This document shows positions 17,536 through 25,443 of a stretch of DNA of 50,285 bases, one piece after another (position 1 is the first letter of the stretch; each line of letters begins with the position of its first letter). The position numbers and the translations under genes were made by a program. Below the pieces are notes generated by a model. That model was not told the origin of the DNA and did no database searches. It saw only the letters and a program-made list of their open reading frames with translations. The stretch is from Planctomycetota bacterium. Its GTDB lineage: Bacteria > Planctomycetota > PLA2. The stretch lies in NCBI GenBank assembly GCA_027297745.1, contig JAPUHK010000140.1, positions 1-50,285 on the forward strand. The letters run 5' to 3'.

Positions 17536-17888
17536 CGTTTCTCCCCGCTTGAGCCGCAACAGCTCTTGCGGCACTCTTCCAGTCCGTCCGCGAAGGCTCG
17601 CAGGGCCGTGGCCAGCGCACCGCAATCCAAGCGGTAGCGCACCTCGCGCCCCTCCCGTTGGGCCTCCACCAGCCCGGCGTCGCGCAGCGCCGCCAGATGC
17701 CGCGAGACCCCCGAGAGGTGGACCCCGCAGCAGCCCGCCACCGCGGTCACCGTGAGGGGCTCCGCAGCCACCGCCAGCCGCGCGATCAGCGTCAGCCGGG
17801 TCGGGTCCGCCAGCGCCTGGAATACCTCCGGCCGCAGGTGGGGGCCCAGCGCCTCGGCGCAGGGCTCGGGCAGGTCCTGGATTTCCAT
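17532..17888 (-). CDS. arsR: ArsR-family metalloregulator
   Basis: A 118-residue winged-helix repressor: HLRPEVFQALADPTRLTLIARL, then the recognition helix region CCGVHLSGVSRHLAALRDAGLVE and the wing EGREVRYRLD. The Cys pair in VAGCCGVHL and the C-terminal ECRKSCCG are candidate arsenite ligands. It is coupled to arsM by an ATGA overlap, so it very likely controls it. I chose ATG 17888 because an inverted repeat typical of ArsR operators covers 17905-17924; an ATG at 17918 would place the operator inside the coding region. No Shine-Dalgarno site is seen at either. Confidence 0.9.
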   Translation of the reverse strand: MEIQDLPEPCAEALGPHLRPEVFQALADPTRLTLIARLAVAAEPLTVTAVAGCCGVHLSGVSRHLAALRDAGLVEAQREGREVRYRLDCGALATALRAFADGLEECRKSCCGSSGEKR

Positions 17889-17904
17889 GTCCGCGAGGAC
17901 TCTA

Positions 17905-17924
17905 GCATACTTGTGCAACTATGC
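17905..17924 (-). promoter_or_regulatory. Candidate ArsR operator
   Basis: GCATA-N10-TATGC lies 17 bp upstream of the arsR start, with TATGCT as a possible -10 inside it (minus strand). Such AT-rich dyads overlapping the core promoter are typical ArsR/SmtB sites. The region from 17925 to 18228 holds no gene I can support; it contains a CTCGAG-TGGCG-CTCGAG stem. Confidence 0.5.
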
Positions 17925-18228
17925 AAATATATGGCCTGTGTCCCACTGCCGGCCGGCATCGCGCACTTCCACGTTGCGTACGACGGGACTGGTTCCGGGT
18001 CGATCCACCTTCCCCCCGCGCGTCCGTGATCGGGGCTCGTGTGCCTCTTGGAACAAGAGCGTCCGCCCTCGAGTGGCGCTCGAGCGGCCAACGGAGAGAC
18101 CCCGGCGGATGGTGCGGGATGCTGGATCACGGGTGGGTGGTCGCTGGTCTTGTAGCGGGGATAGTTGCAGAAGCGGCCGGAGTATACTCTCCGCGCTTTG
18201 TGCACCGCCGTGCGCAAGGAGTGGACGG

Positions 18229-19527
18229 TTGAAGCGGCTGAGTGGGTGGGGACGGTACCCGCAAATCGAGGCACACGAGCGTCGCTCGGAGGACCTCGCA
18301 CGCATTTGTGAGGGTGTCGTGCTGACCCGCGGCCTCGGACGCAGCTACGGCGACGCTTCGCTGCCGCCCGCCGGCGGGCACACCGTCGCGGCCTCGCCTC
18401 TGGCCGACCGCATCCTGGAATACTCCCCGGCCAGCGGCGTGCTTCGTGCGGAAGCCGGGCTCAGCCTCGAAGCCTTGAACCGCAGCTTCTTGCCGCGCGG
18501 TTGCGTCGTCCCCGTGTCGCCCGGCACGCAACACGTGACGCTCGGCGGCATGGTGGCTGCGGACGTGCACGGCAAGAACCACCACGTCGACGGGTGCTTC
18601 GGGGAGCACGTGCGCAGGCTCGTGATGCTCATGCCCGACGGCCGCATCCTGGAGGTCTCCGAGAATCACGAACGGGAGTTGTTCCATGCGACGCTGGGCG
18701 GGATGGGGCTGACGGGCCACATCCTGGAGGTGGAATTCCGCATGAAGCCGGTGCCCTCTCCGTGGATCCGCACGGAGACCGAGCCCATCGCGGATCTCGA
18801 GGCGCTGGCGCCGCGCCTGTCCAAAGCGGGGGAGACCTGGCCCTACACCGTCGCCTGGGTCGACTGTCTCGGCCGGGGCGCGTCCTACGGACGTTCCGTC
18901 CTGATCAAGGGCCGCTGGGCCGATGGAGGCGACTTGCCCGGTCGGACGCCGCAGCCCACGATCCCGCGCCGGCGTCCGCGTCCGCTGCGGCTCCGGGCGT
19001 GGTTCGTGCGGCTCTTCAACGCGCTGCATCACTGGCGCCACAAGGCGCGGCGCAGCGCGCTCGAAAGCCCCTACGAGTTCTTCTACCCGCTCGACGGCGT
19101 GCGCAACTGGAACCGCTTCTACGGCAAGCGCGGCTTCACGCAGTACCAGTGCGTGTTGCCGGAGGAGACGGCGCTCCCGCGCTTCTTCGAGTTGTTGCGG
19201 CGCGAGCGCATCCGCCCCTTCCTGTGCGTCGTGAAGGACTGTGGCGCGCAGGGACGCGGCATGCTCTCCTTCCCGCGCCCCGGAGTCACCGTTGCGCTGG
19301 ACCTGCCCATGCACGGCACGATTCAGAGGGAAGTCGACCTCATGAACGAGCGCGTGATCGAAGAGGGCGGGCGCATCTACCTGGCCAAGGACGCGCTCAC
19401 GCGCGCGGAGCACTTTCGCGCCATGGAGCCCCGGCTCGACGCCTGGAGCCGCGTGCGCCTCAAGTGGGACCCGGAGCGCACGTTGCGCAGCGCGCAGTCG
19501 GTGCGGCTGCTCGGAGACCCGGCATGA
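18229..19527 (+). CDS. DprE1-like FAD-dependent oxidase (decaprenylphosphoryl-ribose 2-oxidase type)
   Basis: A 432-residue VAO-type flavoenzyme. The TTG start has a perfect AAGGAG 7 nt upstream. The FAD domain shows TRGLGRSYGDASL and HGKNHHVDGCFGEHV (H114 on), both hallmarks of DprE1. The substrate domain continues with ESPYEFFYPLDGVRNWNRFYGKRGFTQYQ, and the C-terminus with YLAKDALTRAEHFRAMEPRLDAW. In mycobacteria DprE1 oxidises decaprenyl-phospho-ribose to the 2-keto form, the first half of the epimerisation to decaprenyl-phospho-arabinose. Here the polyprenyl length is unknown. Overlap (ATGA) with the reductase gene and the following UbiA-type gene make the pathway call strong. Confidence 0.88.
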   Translation: MKRLSGWGRYPQIEAHERRSEDLARICEGVVLTRGLGRSYGDASLPPAGGHTVAASPLADRILEYSPASGVLRAEAGLSLEALNRSFLPRGCVVPVSPGTQHVTLGGMVAADVHGKNHHVDGCFGEHVRRLVMLMPDGRILEVSENHERELFHATLGGMGLTGHILEVEFRMKPVPSPWIRTETEPIADLEALAPRLSKAGETWPYTVAWVDCLGRGASYGRSVLIKGRWADGGDLPGRTPQPTIPRRRPRPLRLRAWFVRLFNALHHWRHKARRSALESPYEFFYPLDGVRNWNRFYGKRGFTQYQCVLPEETALPRFFELLRRERIRPFLCVVKDCGAQGRGMLSFPRPGVTVALDLPMHGTIQREVDLMNERVIEEGGRIYLAKDALTRAEHFRAMEPRLDAWSRVRLKWDPERTLRSAQSVRLLGDPA

Positions 19528-20261
19528 ACGCAGTTCTGTTGGGAGCGACGCGCGGCATGGGGCGGGCGCTCGCCCGCCTGATGGCCGCGCGCAAAGACCG
19601 GCTGTTCCTGCTCGGGCGGGACGCCGACGAGCTGCAGCGCAGCGCGCACGACCTCGAGGCACTCGGCGCCGCCGGCGAAGTCGGGTTCGCGCAGTGCGAC
19701 CTCGAACGCGCGGACGGCTTCGCGGCGGCCTTGGATCGCGCGCAGGACGCCCTCGGACGGCTCGAGACCGTCGTAGTCACTGCGGCGCAGTTCGCGTCGC
19801 AGGAAGAGCTCGAGAACGACGCCGCGTTGCGCGACCGGCTCTTGACGGTCAACTTCACGAACACGATCCACTTCTGCGAGGAGGCGCGGCGACGGCTGCT
19901 GGAGGGCGGCGGCGGTACGCTGTGCGTCTTCAGCTCGGTGGCGGGCGACCGCGCGCGCAAGCCAGTGCTTCTGTACGGCGCCACGAAGGCCGGCCTGAGC
20001 CACTATCTCAACGGTCTGGATCACAAGTTCCGCCGCAGCGGCCTCAAGACGGTTCTGATCAAGCCGGGCTTCGTGCGCACCTCCATGACCGCGGGGCTGC
20101 CCGAGCCGCCCTTCACGGGAGAGCCGGGGCAGGTGGCGCGCATAGCTTTGCGTGCCCTCGATCGCGGAAAGCCAGTAACTTATGCGCCGAAGATCTGGCG
20201 TTGGGTCATGTTCTGCGTGCGCCTTCTGCCGCGCGCAGTCATGAGGAGGGCGAAGTTCTGA
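19524..20261 (+). CDS. DprE2-like short-chain reductase
   Basis: A 245-residue SDR: NAD(P) loop LLGATRGMGRALA, catalytic Ser in CVFSSVAGDRA and Y-x3-K in LLYGATKAGLSHY. The C-terminal hydrophobic tail (WRWVMFCVRLLPRAVMRRAKF) is like that of DprE2, which reduces the keto intermediate made by DprE1 to polyprenyl-phospho-arabinose. Its ATG overlaps the stop of the DprE1-like gene, and its own last codons carry the ribosome site of the UbiA-type gene, so the three are translationally coupled. Confidence 0.87.
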   Translation: MNAVLLGATRGMGRALARLMAARKDRLFLLGRDADELQRSAHDLEALGAAGEVGFAQCDLERADGFAAALDRAQDALGRLETVVVTAAQFASQEELENDAALRDRLLTVNFTNTIHFCEEARRRLLEGGGGTLCVFSSVAGDRARKPVLLYGATKAGLSHYLNGLDHKFRRSGLKTVLIKPGFVRTSMTAGLPEPPFTGEPGQVARIALRALDRGKPVTYAPKIWRWVMFCVRLLPRAVMRRAKF

Positions 20262-21124
20262 GCATCCCGCGAGCCTTGATCCGGCTGGCGCGACCGTCGC
20301 AGTGGCTGAAGTCCGCCTTCATCTTCATGCCCGTTCCGTTCGCCTACGCGGACGGGGCGCAGATCGACTGGGTCGGCTTCCTCACCGGGGCGCTGGGCTT
20401 TTCCCTGGTCAGCTCGTCGATCTACGTCATGAACGACCTGCTCGACGCCCCCCGCGACCGCCTGCATCCCACCAAGCGCGAGCGCCCGATCGCCTCCGGT
20501 CGCATCACGCGGGCGGTGGCCATCCCCTACGGCGTGCTGCTGCTCGCGGCCGGCACCGCTCTGGTGTGGAGCGTGCACAAGCCCGCAGCCGTCTTTCTGC
20601 TCGCGATCTACCTCGCCACGAGCGCCTTCTACTGCATCGACGGAAAGAACCTCCCGCTCGTGGACGTGTTCCTGCTCTCGGCGGGCTTCCTGCTGCGGGT
20701 GCTGTTCGGCACGGCCTTGATCCCTGCGCCCGCATCCAGCTGGCTGCTGTTGTGCGCCTCGACGCTGGCGCTCTTCCTGGCCTTCACGAAGCGGCGCTCG
20801 GACCTCGTGGCCGGCGTTGGCCAGGAGCACCGTCCCAGCCTCGCCGGCTACAACATGACCTTCCTCAACCAGGCCATGGGTTTCAGCGCCGGCATCGCGC
20901 TCTTCAGCTACGCGCTGTACAGCATGAGCCCCGGCGCCTTCATCCCCGGGCGCGAGTTCGCTTCACTCCCGTTCGCCGCCTTCGGCATCCTGGAGTTCCT
21001 GCGCCGTGCTTACGTGCACGGCGAGGGCGGTTCGGCCGCGGAGGTGATCTGGACCTCGCCGCCCATGCTGATCGCCGCCCTCGGTTGGGTCTTGGCAGTG
21101 CTGTGGAGCCTCGACGTCGCCTGA
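20258..21124 (+). CDS. UbiA-type phosphoribosyl-polyprenyl transferase (DPPR synthase-like)
   Basis: A 288-residue membrane enzyme with about eight or nine hydrophobic helices. Motif 1 is NDLLDAPRDRLHPTKRERPIASG (N at residue 59), and the second Asp-rich loop is CIDGKNLPLVDV. NDxxDxxxDRxHPTKRxRPIAxG is the form seen in mycobacterial DPPR synthase (Rv3806c), which joins PRPP to decaprenyl phosphate, the step before DprE1/DprE2. The likely start is a rare CTG at 20258: it overlaps the dprE2 stop (CTGA) and has GAGGAGGG 7 nt upstream. A TTG at 20276 is the alternative but lacks a well-placed site. With the two genes upstream it forms a complete three-step route from PRPP. Confidence 0.85.
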   Translation: MSIPRALIRLARPSQWLKSAFIFMPVPFAYADGAQIDWVGFLTGALGFSLVSSSIYVMNDLLDAPRDRLHPTKRERPIASGRITRAVAIPYGVLLLAAGTALVWSVHKPAAVFLLAIYLATSAFYCIDGKNLPLVDVFLLSAGFLLRVLFGTALIPAPASSWLLLCASTLALFLAFTKRRSDLVAGVGQEHRPSLAGYNMTFLNQAMGFSAGIALFSYALYSMSPGAFIPGREFASLPFAAFGILEFLRRAYVHGEGGSAAEVIWTSPPMLIAALGWVLAVLWSLDVA

Positions 21125-21145
21125 GGGCGCGCAGAACGAGAACGA

Positions 21146-21233
21146 CCCTACCCCTACCCCTCATGCCTCCCCTGTTTTCGAGGGGTGAAGGGCAGGGGCA
21201 GAGGTAGGGGCAAGGGTAGAGGTAGAGGCGGGG
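21146..21233. repeat. Polypyrimidine/polypurine inverted repeat, CCCCTACCCCT family
   Basis: Between convergent genes: the left arm, 21146-21174, is CCCTACCCCTACCCCT and relatives; the right arm, 21179-21233, is the G-rich complement with GGGCAGGGGCAGAGGTAGGGG. The G-rich strand could also form a G-quadruplex. A sister element lies at 25444-25541. Probably a two-way terminator. Confidence 0.6.
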
Positions 21234-21235
21234 TG

Positions 21236-22042
21236 CTAACGGACGGCGAGCTCGACCCAGTAGCAAGGATGGTCCGAGGCGCGCAGATCAATGCGCCCAC
21301 CCGCGACGACCCGCAGGCCGCGCGTGAGGATCCAGTCCACGCGCCTGGCGGGGTCGTCCCCCTCCACGGTGGCGTGGATGGCGTCCAGCGCCTCCCCTCC
21401 GTCGATCAACTTTCGGAGCAGCTGTGCGTCCCCGCGCGTGTTGAGATCGCCCATGAAGATGGCTCGCTGGTGCCGCGTGAAGCTGTGGAGCGCCGGCCCC
21501 AGGGATCCGTCCGGCGTCCCCACGCGCAGGTGTGTGAGCAGCACCGGGATTTCGTGTTTGCCTACGCGTACGTTCGCACGGAGCAGGGTGCGCCTGCCGC
21601 GCAGGGGCTCCCGGCGCCAGGCGCCGACGGGAAAGCTGCTCAAGAAGCCGTTGCCGTAGTCGTCCCGATACCAGCGTCGTTCCGCAGGCACGAACAGGTA
21701 GCCCATTCCCAACAGCTCGCCGAGACGTTGCGCCTGGTCCGGCTCGCCGCCTGCGACCTCGTTGAGTGCGATGATGTCGAATCCCTGCAGCGTTTTCGCC
21801 GTCCGCTTCAGGTCCCGCACGCCGTCCATGCCCTTGCCCCTGCGGATGTTGAACGTCGCGACGCGGAACGTCGCGGGCTCGCCCGTGCGCCACGCCGCCG
21901 CCGCGTGGATCCCGTGACCCTCCGCGAAGCCGGCCGGTCGCCTGGTGGAAGCGTGCAGCACGGTGAGCCCGGGCAGCCCGATGGCGACCGCCCATAGAAA
22001 GACGAGCACACCGAGCCGGGGCTGGGTACGGTCGGCGTTCAT
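21236..22042 (-). CDS. Endonuclease/exonuclease/phosphatase (EEP) family protein, membrane-anchored
   Basis: A 268-residue protein with an N-terminal hydrophobic segment (LGVLVFLWAVAIGLPGLTVL) that exports or anchors it. The EEP domain starts at about residue 58: FRVATFNIRRGKG, DIIALNEV (metal-binding Glu), LLTHLRV (catalytic His), IFMGDLNTRG (Asp-x-Asn) and RASDHPCYWVEL (terminal Asp-His). All catalytic residues are present. Substrates in the family range from DNA to phospholipids and inositol phosphates; the export signal favours an extracellular phosphodiesterase. It lies downstream of the lipoprotein gene on the same strand across a 147-bp GC-rich gap with several hairpins. Confidence 0.8.
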   Translation of the reverse strand: MNADRTQPRLGVLVFLWAVAIGLPGLTVLHASTRRPAGFAEGHGIHAAAAWRTGEPATFRVATFNIRRGKGMDGVRDLKRTAKTLQGFDIIALNEVAGGEPDQAQRLGELLGMGYLFVPAERRWYRDDYGNGFLSSFPVGAWRREPLRGRRTLLRANVRVGKHEIPVLLTHLRVGTPDGSLGPALHSFTRHQRAIFMGDLNTRGDAQLLRKLIDGGEALDAIHATVEGDDPARRVDWILTRGLRVVAGGRIDLRASDHPCYWVELAVR

Positions 22043-22189
22043 CGTGCCGGGGATGGTACTGCCTCACGAGCGTTTCCCGTAAACCTGCCCCTGCCCGCTG
22101 CCCGCGTGGCCTACACGTGTACGTGTGCAGGCGCCGGGCATGGGCAGCGCACGCGTACGTGGTGGGGCGCTCCGGGGGGCCTACGGCTC

Positions 22190-24094
22190 CTAGGGGGGCG
22201 CGTAGCGGACGTAACGCAGCACCGTGTCGGCCGTGTCGGAGTCGCCGTTCAGGTCGGCGCCCTCCATCGTCTCCGCGGTGGGGAAGGCGAACACGTTGCC
22301 GCCCGCCCGCAAGGGAGCGCTCGAGCCCAGGCCGCCGGTTCCGGCGAAGAAGGGAGTGTTGGACACGGCTCCCGGCGGGTCGAAGCTCGGGTTCACCCCC
22401 AACAGGGTGATCGCGTTGTCGTTCACGCCGTTTCCGTTCAGGTCGCCGAACGTGGGCGACTGGCCCTCCACGAGCAACACTCCGATGCGGATCTCCGCGG
22501 GTCCGAAGCGGAAAAAGGAAAGCGAGGTCGGAACCGCGATGAGGTTGCGGGGCGCCGGCACGAAGTCGGCCAGGTCCAGGTAGTGCACGACCGCGTCGAG
22601 CGTGTCCCCGTCCATGTTGAGGTCGCGCGGACCGTGGTCGCTTTCGGAAACCGTGACCAGCAGGTCTGTACCCGAAAGCGAGAAGCCGGTGACGGCCAGC
22701 CCGAGACTGGTGAGCGTTCCGGGAACCGTCGAGGTGTCGATGCGGAAGGCGACACGGTCCGCCGTGTCCACGTCGCCGTTGAAGTCGCGCATCACGCCGG
22801 TCGGGCCGCCTTGCGCGGCCTCGTCCGCGGCGACGACTCCCATGAGCCCGTTGATCGCAGGCGGAATCGTCGAGACCGCCAGTCCGGGGTCGGGGCCAAG
22901 GGGCGGGATGTGCACGCGGGGCGGCGCCACCGTCGTGTCGATCCAGACGACCACGTCGTCCAGCGAGTCGAGGTCGCCGTTCAAGTTGCCCGTAAACGCC
23001 GCGCCGAGGTTGACGTTGTCTCTTTCCCGCAGGGCCAGCACGGCCCGCGTGGCGCTCGTGGCGATGCCCAGCTGCGGCGCGCCGGCGACGCCCGCGGCCG
23101 GGATCAGGCCGCCGGGAGTGATGGCGAAGGCCTCGAGGCGCGTCCTGAAGTCGAACACGGCCACGATCGCGTCGTTGTTGTCGCCGTCGCCGTTGAAATC
23201 GAAGCCCGCTTCGGTCGCTTCATCGACCATGTAGACCGCCGCGTTGTCCGTTAGTGCGTAGGGGTGCGCGGCGACGGAGCGCGGCCCGACCGGTCCGATC
23301 GGGATGGCGGCGCTCAGTCCGCCCTGCGTGAAGTCGAAGCCCAGCAACACCATGTCCGTTCCGTCGCCGTCCCCGTTGAAATCGGTGGTGATGGTGGCGT
23401 TGGACATGGCCGCTTCGCTGGCGAGCACCAGCACGCGTCCGGACCGCGCGACGAGTGAGGTCCCTGTGGCGTGTGCGAAGGGGATGCGCGCGGTCTGACC
23501 CGTGGCCAGGGCGTATTCGACGAAGATGTTGTCGGCCGTGTCACCGTCGGCCGTAGCGTCCGCGCCCACGGCCGACTCGGCTTCAAGGAAGACGAAACCG
23601 CCTGCCGTGCCCACCGCGGGCTGCGGCGCGGCCGTCGACATGATCGCCAGGTTGACCGGCGTGCCCTGCGCCGGATCGAGCAGGTGCCAGCTGGCGTCGA
23701 TGAAGTCGCCGTCGCCGTTGAGGTCGGTGCCGCCGGGTCCGCCCTCGGGGACCAGGAAGGCGAAATGGGTACCGGAGCTGAGCATCGGACCGACGACGGC
23801 CAGGCGCAGGTTCGTGTTCGTGTCAGTCGTGGTATCGACCAGGTGCGCCACCGCATCGAGCATGTCGCCGTCGTTGTTCAGGTCCTGCTGGGACTCTCTT
23901 TCGGAGACGGTGACCAGAAGCGTGTTGCCGATGCTTACAAAAGTGTCGAAGCGCCCGGCGATGGCCAGGTTGGAGTTCACCAGCGTGGCGAAGGTCTTCC
24001 CGCCGCCGCCGCCGGAACCACCACCACCACTACCACCGCCCCCGCAGGCCGCGAGGGAGGTTGCACAAACTACAAGGACAGCCACCGTCCTCAT
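22190..24094 (-). CDS. Lipoprotein with ten Ca-binding-like DxNxDGDxxD repeats
   Basis: A 634-residue lipoprotein: MRTVAVLVVCATSLAACGG has an LAAC lipobox, followed by a Gly/Ser linker. The start at 24094 is supported by GGAG just upstream. Ten repeats of about 55-65 residues each carry an EF-hand-like acidic loop, for example DLNNDGDMLD, DLNGDGDFID, DFNGDGDGTD, DFNGDGDNND, NLNGDLDSLD, DFNGDVDTAD, DLNMDGDTLD, DLNGNGVNDN and DLNGDSDTAD, each followed by a short hydrophobic strand ending in Asp. Between them are strands of the LLVTVSE / VLALRE type. It is probably a beta-propeller-like surface protein stabilised by calcium. I do not know a characterised homologue. Confidence 0.8.
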   Translation of the reverse strand: MRTVAVLVVCATSLAACGGGGSGGGGSGGGGGKTFATLVNSNLAIAGRFDTFVSIGNTLLVTVSERESQQDLNNDGDMLDAVAHLVDTTTDTNTNLRLAVVGPMLSSGTHFAFLVPEGGPGGTDLNGDGDFIDASWHLLDPAQGTPVNLAIMSTAAPQPAVGTAGGFVFLEAESAVGADATADGDTADNIFVEYALATGQTARIPFAHATGTSLVARSGRVLVLASEAAMSNATITTDFNGDGDGTDMVLLGFDFTQGGLSAAIPIGPVGPRSVAAHPYALTDNAAVYMVDEATEAGFDFNGDGDNNDAIVAVFDFRTRLEAFAITPGGLIPAAGVAGAPQLGIATSATRAVLALRERDNVNLGAAFTGNLNGDLDSLDDVVVWIDTTVAPPRVHIPPLGPDPGLAVSTIPPAINGLMGVVAADEAAQGGPTGVMRDFNGDVDTADRVAFRIDTSTVPGTLTSLGLAVTGFSLSGTDLLVTVSESDHGPRDLNMDGDTLDAVVHYLDLADFVPAPRNLIAVPTSLSFFRFGPAEIRIGVLLVEGQSPTFGDLNGNGVNDNAITLLGVNPSFDPPGAVSNTPFFAGTGGLGSSAPLRAGGNVFAFPTAETMEGADLNGDSDTADTVLRYVRYAPP

Positions 24095-24179
24095 CTGATC
24101 TCCGTCTCTCTCGGTGGTGGGACCCGTCGAGCGCGCCCTGACAAGTATAGGCCGCGAACCGTCACAAGCGGACCACACC

Positions 24180-24201
24180 AGGCCCCTTCCCACAGGGGCC
24201 T
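24180..24201. promoter_or_regulatory. Hairpin in a divergent upstream region
   Basis: AGGCCCCT-TCCCAC-AGGGGCCT, a perfect 8-bp stem, lies between the divergent lipoprotein and SDR genes. It has no T-tract and is not at a gene end, so it may be a protein-binding dyad and not a terminator. Confidence 0.35.
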
Positions 24202-24281
24202 CCGGAAGCCTAGCAGGGCCCGTTGGCTTTGCAACCGGAGTGCGGGAAAGACCCTACAGCACGGGGTCTGTGCCGCCCCGC

Positions 24282-24287
24282 TACAAT
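24282..24287 (+). promoter_or_regulatory. Candidate -10 box giving a leaderless SDR transcript
   Basis: TACAAT is followed after 6 nt (CCGCGC) by the ATG of the SDR gene. The same 15 nt, TACAATCCGCGCATG, precedes the small membrane-protein gene at 38195. Transcription would begin at or next to the ATG. Confidence 0.5.
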
Positions 24288-24293
24288 CCGCGC

Positions 24294-25145
24294 ATGGGCC
24301 GCTTGGACGGGCGTACGGCGATCGTGACGGGAGCGAGCGGCGGCATCGGTCTGGCGACGGCGCGCCTGTTTCATGCAGAGGGAGCGCGGCTCGTGCTCAA
24401 CGCCCGCCGCGCCGACCGGCTGCAGGCGGCCGCGCAGGAGACCGGCGCGGAGTCGGTGTGCGGCGACATCACCGATCCCGCCGTGCGTACCAATCTGGTG
24501 CAGGCCGCCGGCGGGCGCGTGGACATTCTGGTCAACAACGCCGGCTACGGCCAGCCGGGGCCCTGCGAGGCCGTTCCCATCGAAGCGGCGCGACGGCAGA
24601 TGGAGGTCAACTTCTTTGCTGCCGCGGAGATGACGCGTGCGGTGTTGCCCGCGATGCGCGGTGCGCGCTCGGGCCGCATCCTGAACGTCTCGTCGATCGC
24701 CGGCCGCTTCGGCTACCCGCTGTTCGGCTGGTACTGCGCCTCCAAGCACGCGCTCGAAGGCTGGAGCGACGCCTTGCGTCTCGAGCTGGCGCCGTTCGGG
24801 ATCAAGGTCGTCTTGATCGAGCCGGGGCCGGTACGCACGGATTTCTTCGAAGTCGCGCGCGCGCGCGGGGACGCGCTGCTGAGCGACAAGGAGTCGCCGT
24901 ATCGGGACTTCTACGTCGCCGTGGACGACATCGAAGCGGACATGATGAAGCAGGCGGGCGAGCCCGAAGGCGTGGCGCGCGTGCTGCTGAAGGCGGCCTG
25001 CAAGCGGCGCCCGCGGGCGCGCTACGCGGTGACCGGCATGGCGAAGATGATGAGCGTCCTGCTGCGCGTGCTGCCGCGCAGTTGGCTGGACGCCGCGGTC
25101 AACCGCCAGTTCCAGGTTCCCAAGCGCGCGCCGCCGGAGGAGTGA
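24294..25145 (+). CDS. Short-chain dehydrogenase/reductase
   Basis: A 283-residue classical SDR: NAD(P) loop VTGASGGIGLA, NNAG at about 81-84, catalytic Ser in NVSSIAGRFG and Y-x3-K in WYCASKHALEG. The C-terminal extension ends MMSVLLRVLPRSWLDAAVNRQFQVPKRAPPEE, like SDRs acting on hydrophobic substrates. No ribosome site precedes the ATG; TACAAT 6 nt upstream suggests a leaderless mRNA. The MoaD/ThiS-like gene starts 2 nt after the stop and is probably in the same operon. The substrate is unknown. Confidence 0.88.
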   Translation: MGRLDGRTAIVTGASGGIGLATARLFHAEGARLVLNARRADRLQAAAQETGAESVCGDITDPAVRTNLVQAAGGRVDILVNNAGYGQPGPCEAVPIEAARRQMEVNFFAAAEMTRAVLPAMRGARSGRILNVSSIAGRFGYPLFGWYCASKHALEGWSDALRLELAPFGIKVVLIEPGPVRTDFFEVARARGDALLSDKESPYRDFYVAVDDIEADMMKQAGEPEGVARVLLKAACKRRPRARYAVTGMAKMMSVLLRVLPRSWLDAAVNRQFQVPKRAPPEE

Positions 25146-25146
25146 C

Positions 25147-25425
25147 GTGCCGCTCGTCGCGCTGGGTCTTCCGGAAGCGTTTCGCGCCTACGCGGGCGGG
25201 CGCAAACGGGTCGAGCTCGAGGCCCGCACGGCCGGCGAGGCGCTGGCCCGCTTGCTGGATCTGCATCCCGATCTGCGGAAGCGCACGCTGAACACGGACG
25301 GTGCGCTGCACCCCTACCTGATCTTCACCTGCAACCGGGAGCAACTCGACCCACGCGCGCTGGACGCCCGCACGCTGCGCGAGGGCGACCTGCTCGAGCT
25401 GATCGCCGCCGCCTCGGGGGGGTGA
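25147..25425 (+). CDS. MoaD/ThiS-like sulfur-carrier protein
   Basis: A 92-residue beta-grasp protein starting at GTG: VALGLPEAFRAYAGGRKRVELEARTAGEALARLLDLHPDLR, a central PYLIFTCN, and a C-terminal LREGDLLELIAAASGG. The terminal Gly-Gly is the site that is adenylylated and thiocarboxylated by a MoeB/ThiF-type E1 enzyme. MoaD-like proteins are frequent beside aldehyde ferredoxin oxidoreductase genes, and one lies directly downstream on the other strand, so this carrier may supply dithiolene sulfur for the tungstopterin. The E1-like enzyme at 42071 could be its partner. Confidence 0.8.
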   Translation: MPLVALGLPEAFRAYAGGRKRVELEARTAGEALARLLDLHPDLRKRTLNTDGALHPYLIFTCNREQLDPRALDARTLREGDLLELIAAASGG

Positions 25426-25443
25426 GGGGGGGGCTGCGCGCGG

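Noticed and set aside
17925-18228. Small gene in the arsR-dprE1 gap
   Set aside because: Open frames exist on both strands but none has a ribosome site or coherent protein character. The region is better explained as two divergent upstream regions.
22043-22189. Possible RNA gene or riboswitch in the GC-rich gap with ACACGTGT-type palindromes
   Set aside because: Several short stems are possible, but no known riboswitch core or tRNA cloverleaf could be recognised.
24180-24201. Rho-independent terminator
   Set aside because: The stem is perfect but lies between divergent genes and lacks a T-tract, so it ends no transcript.
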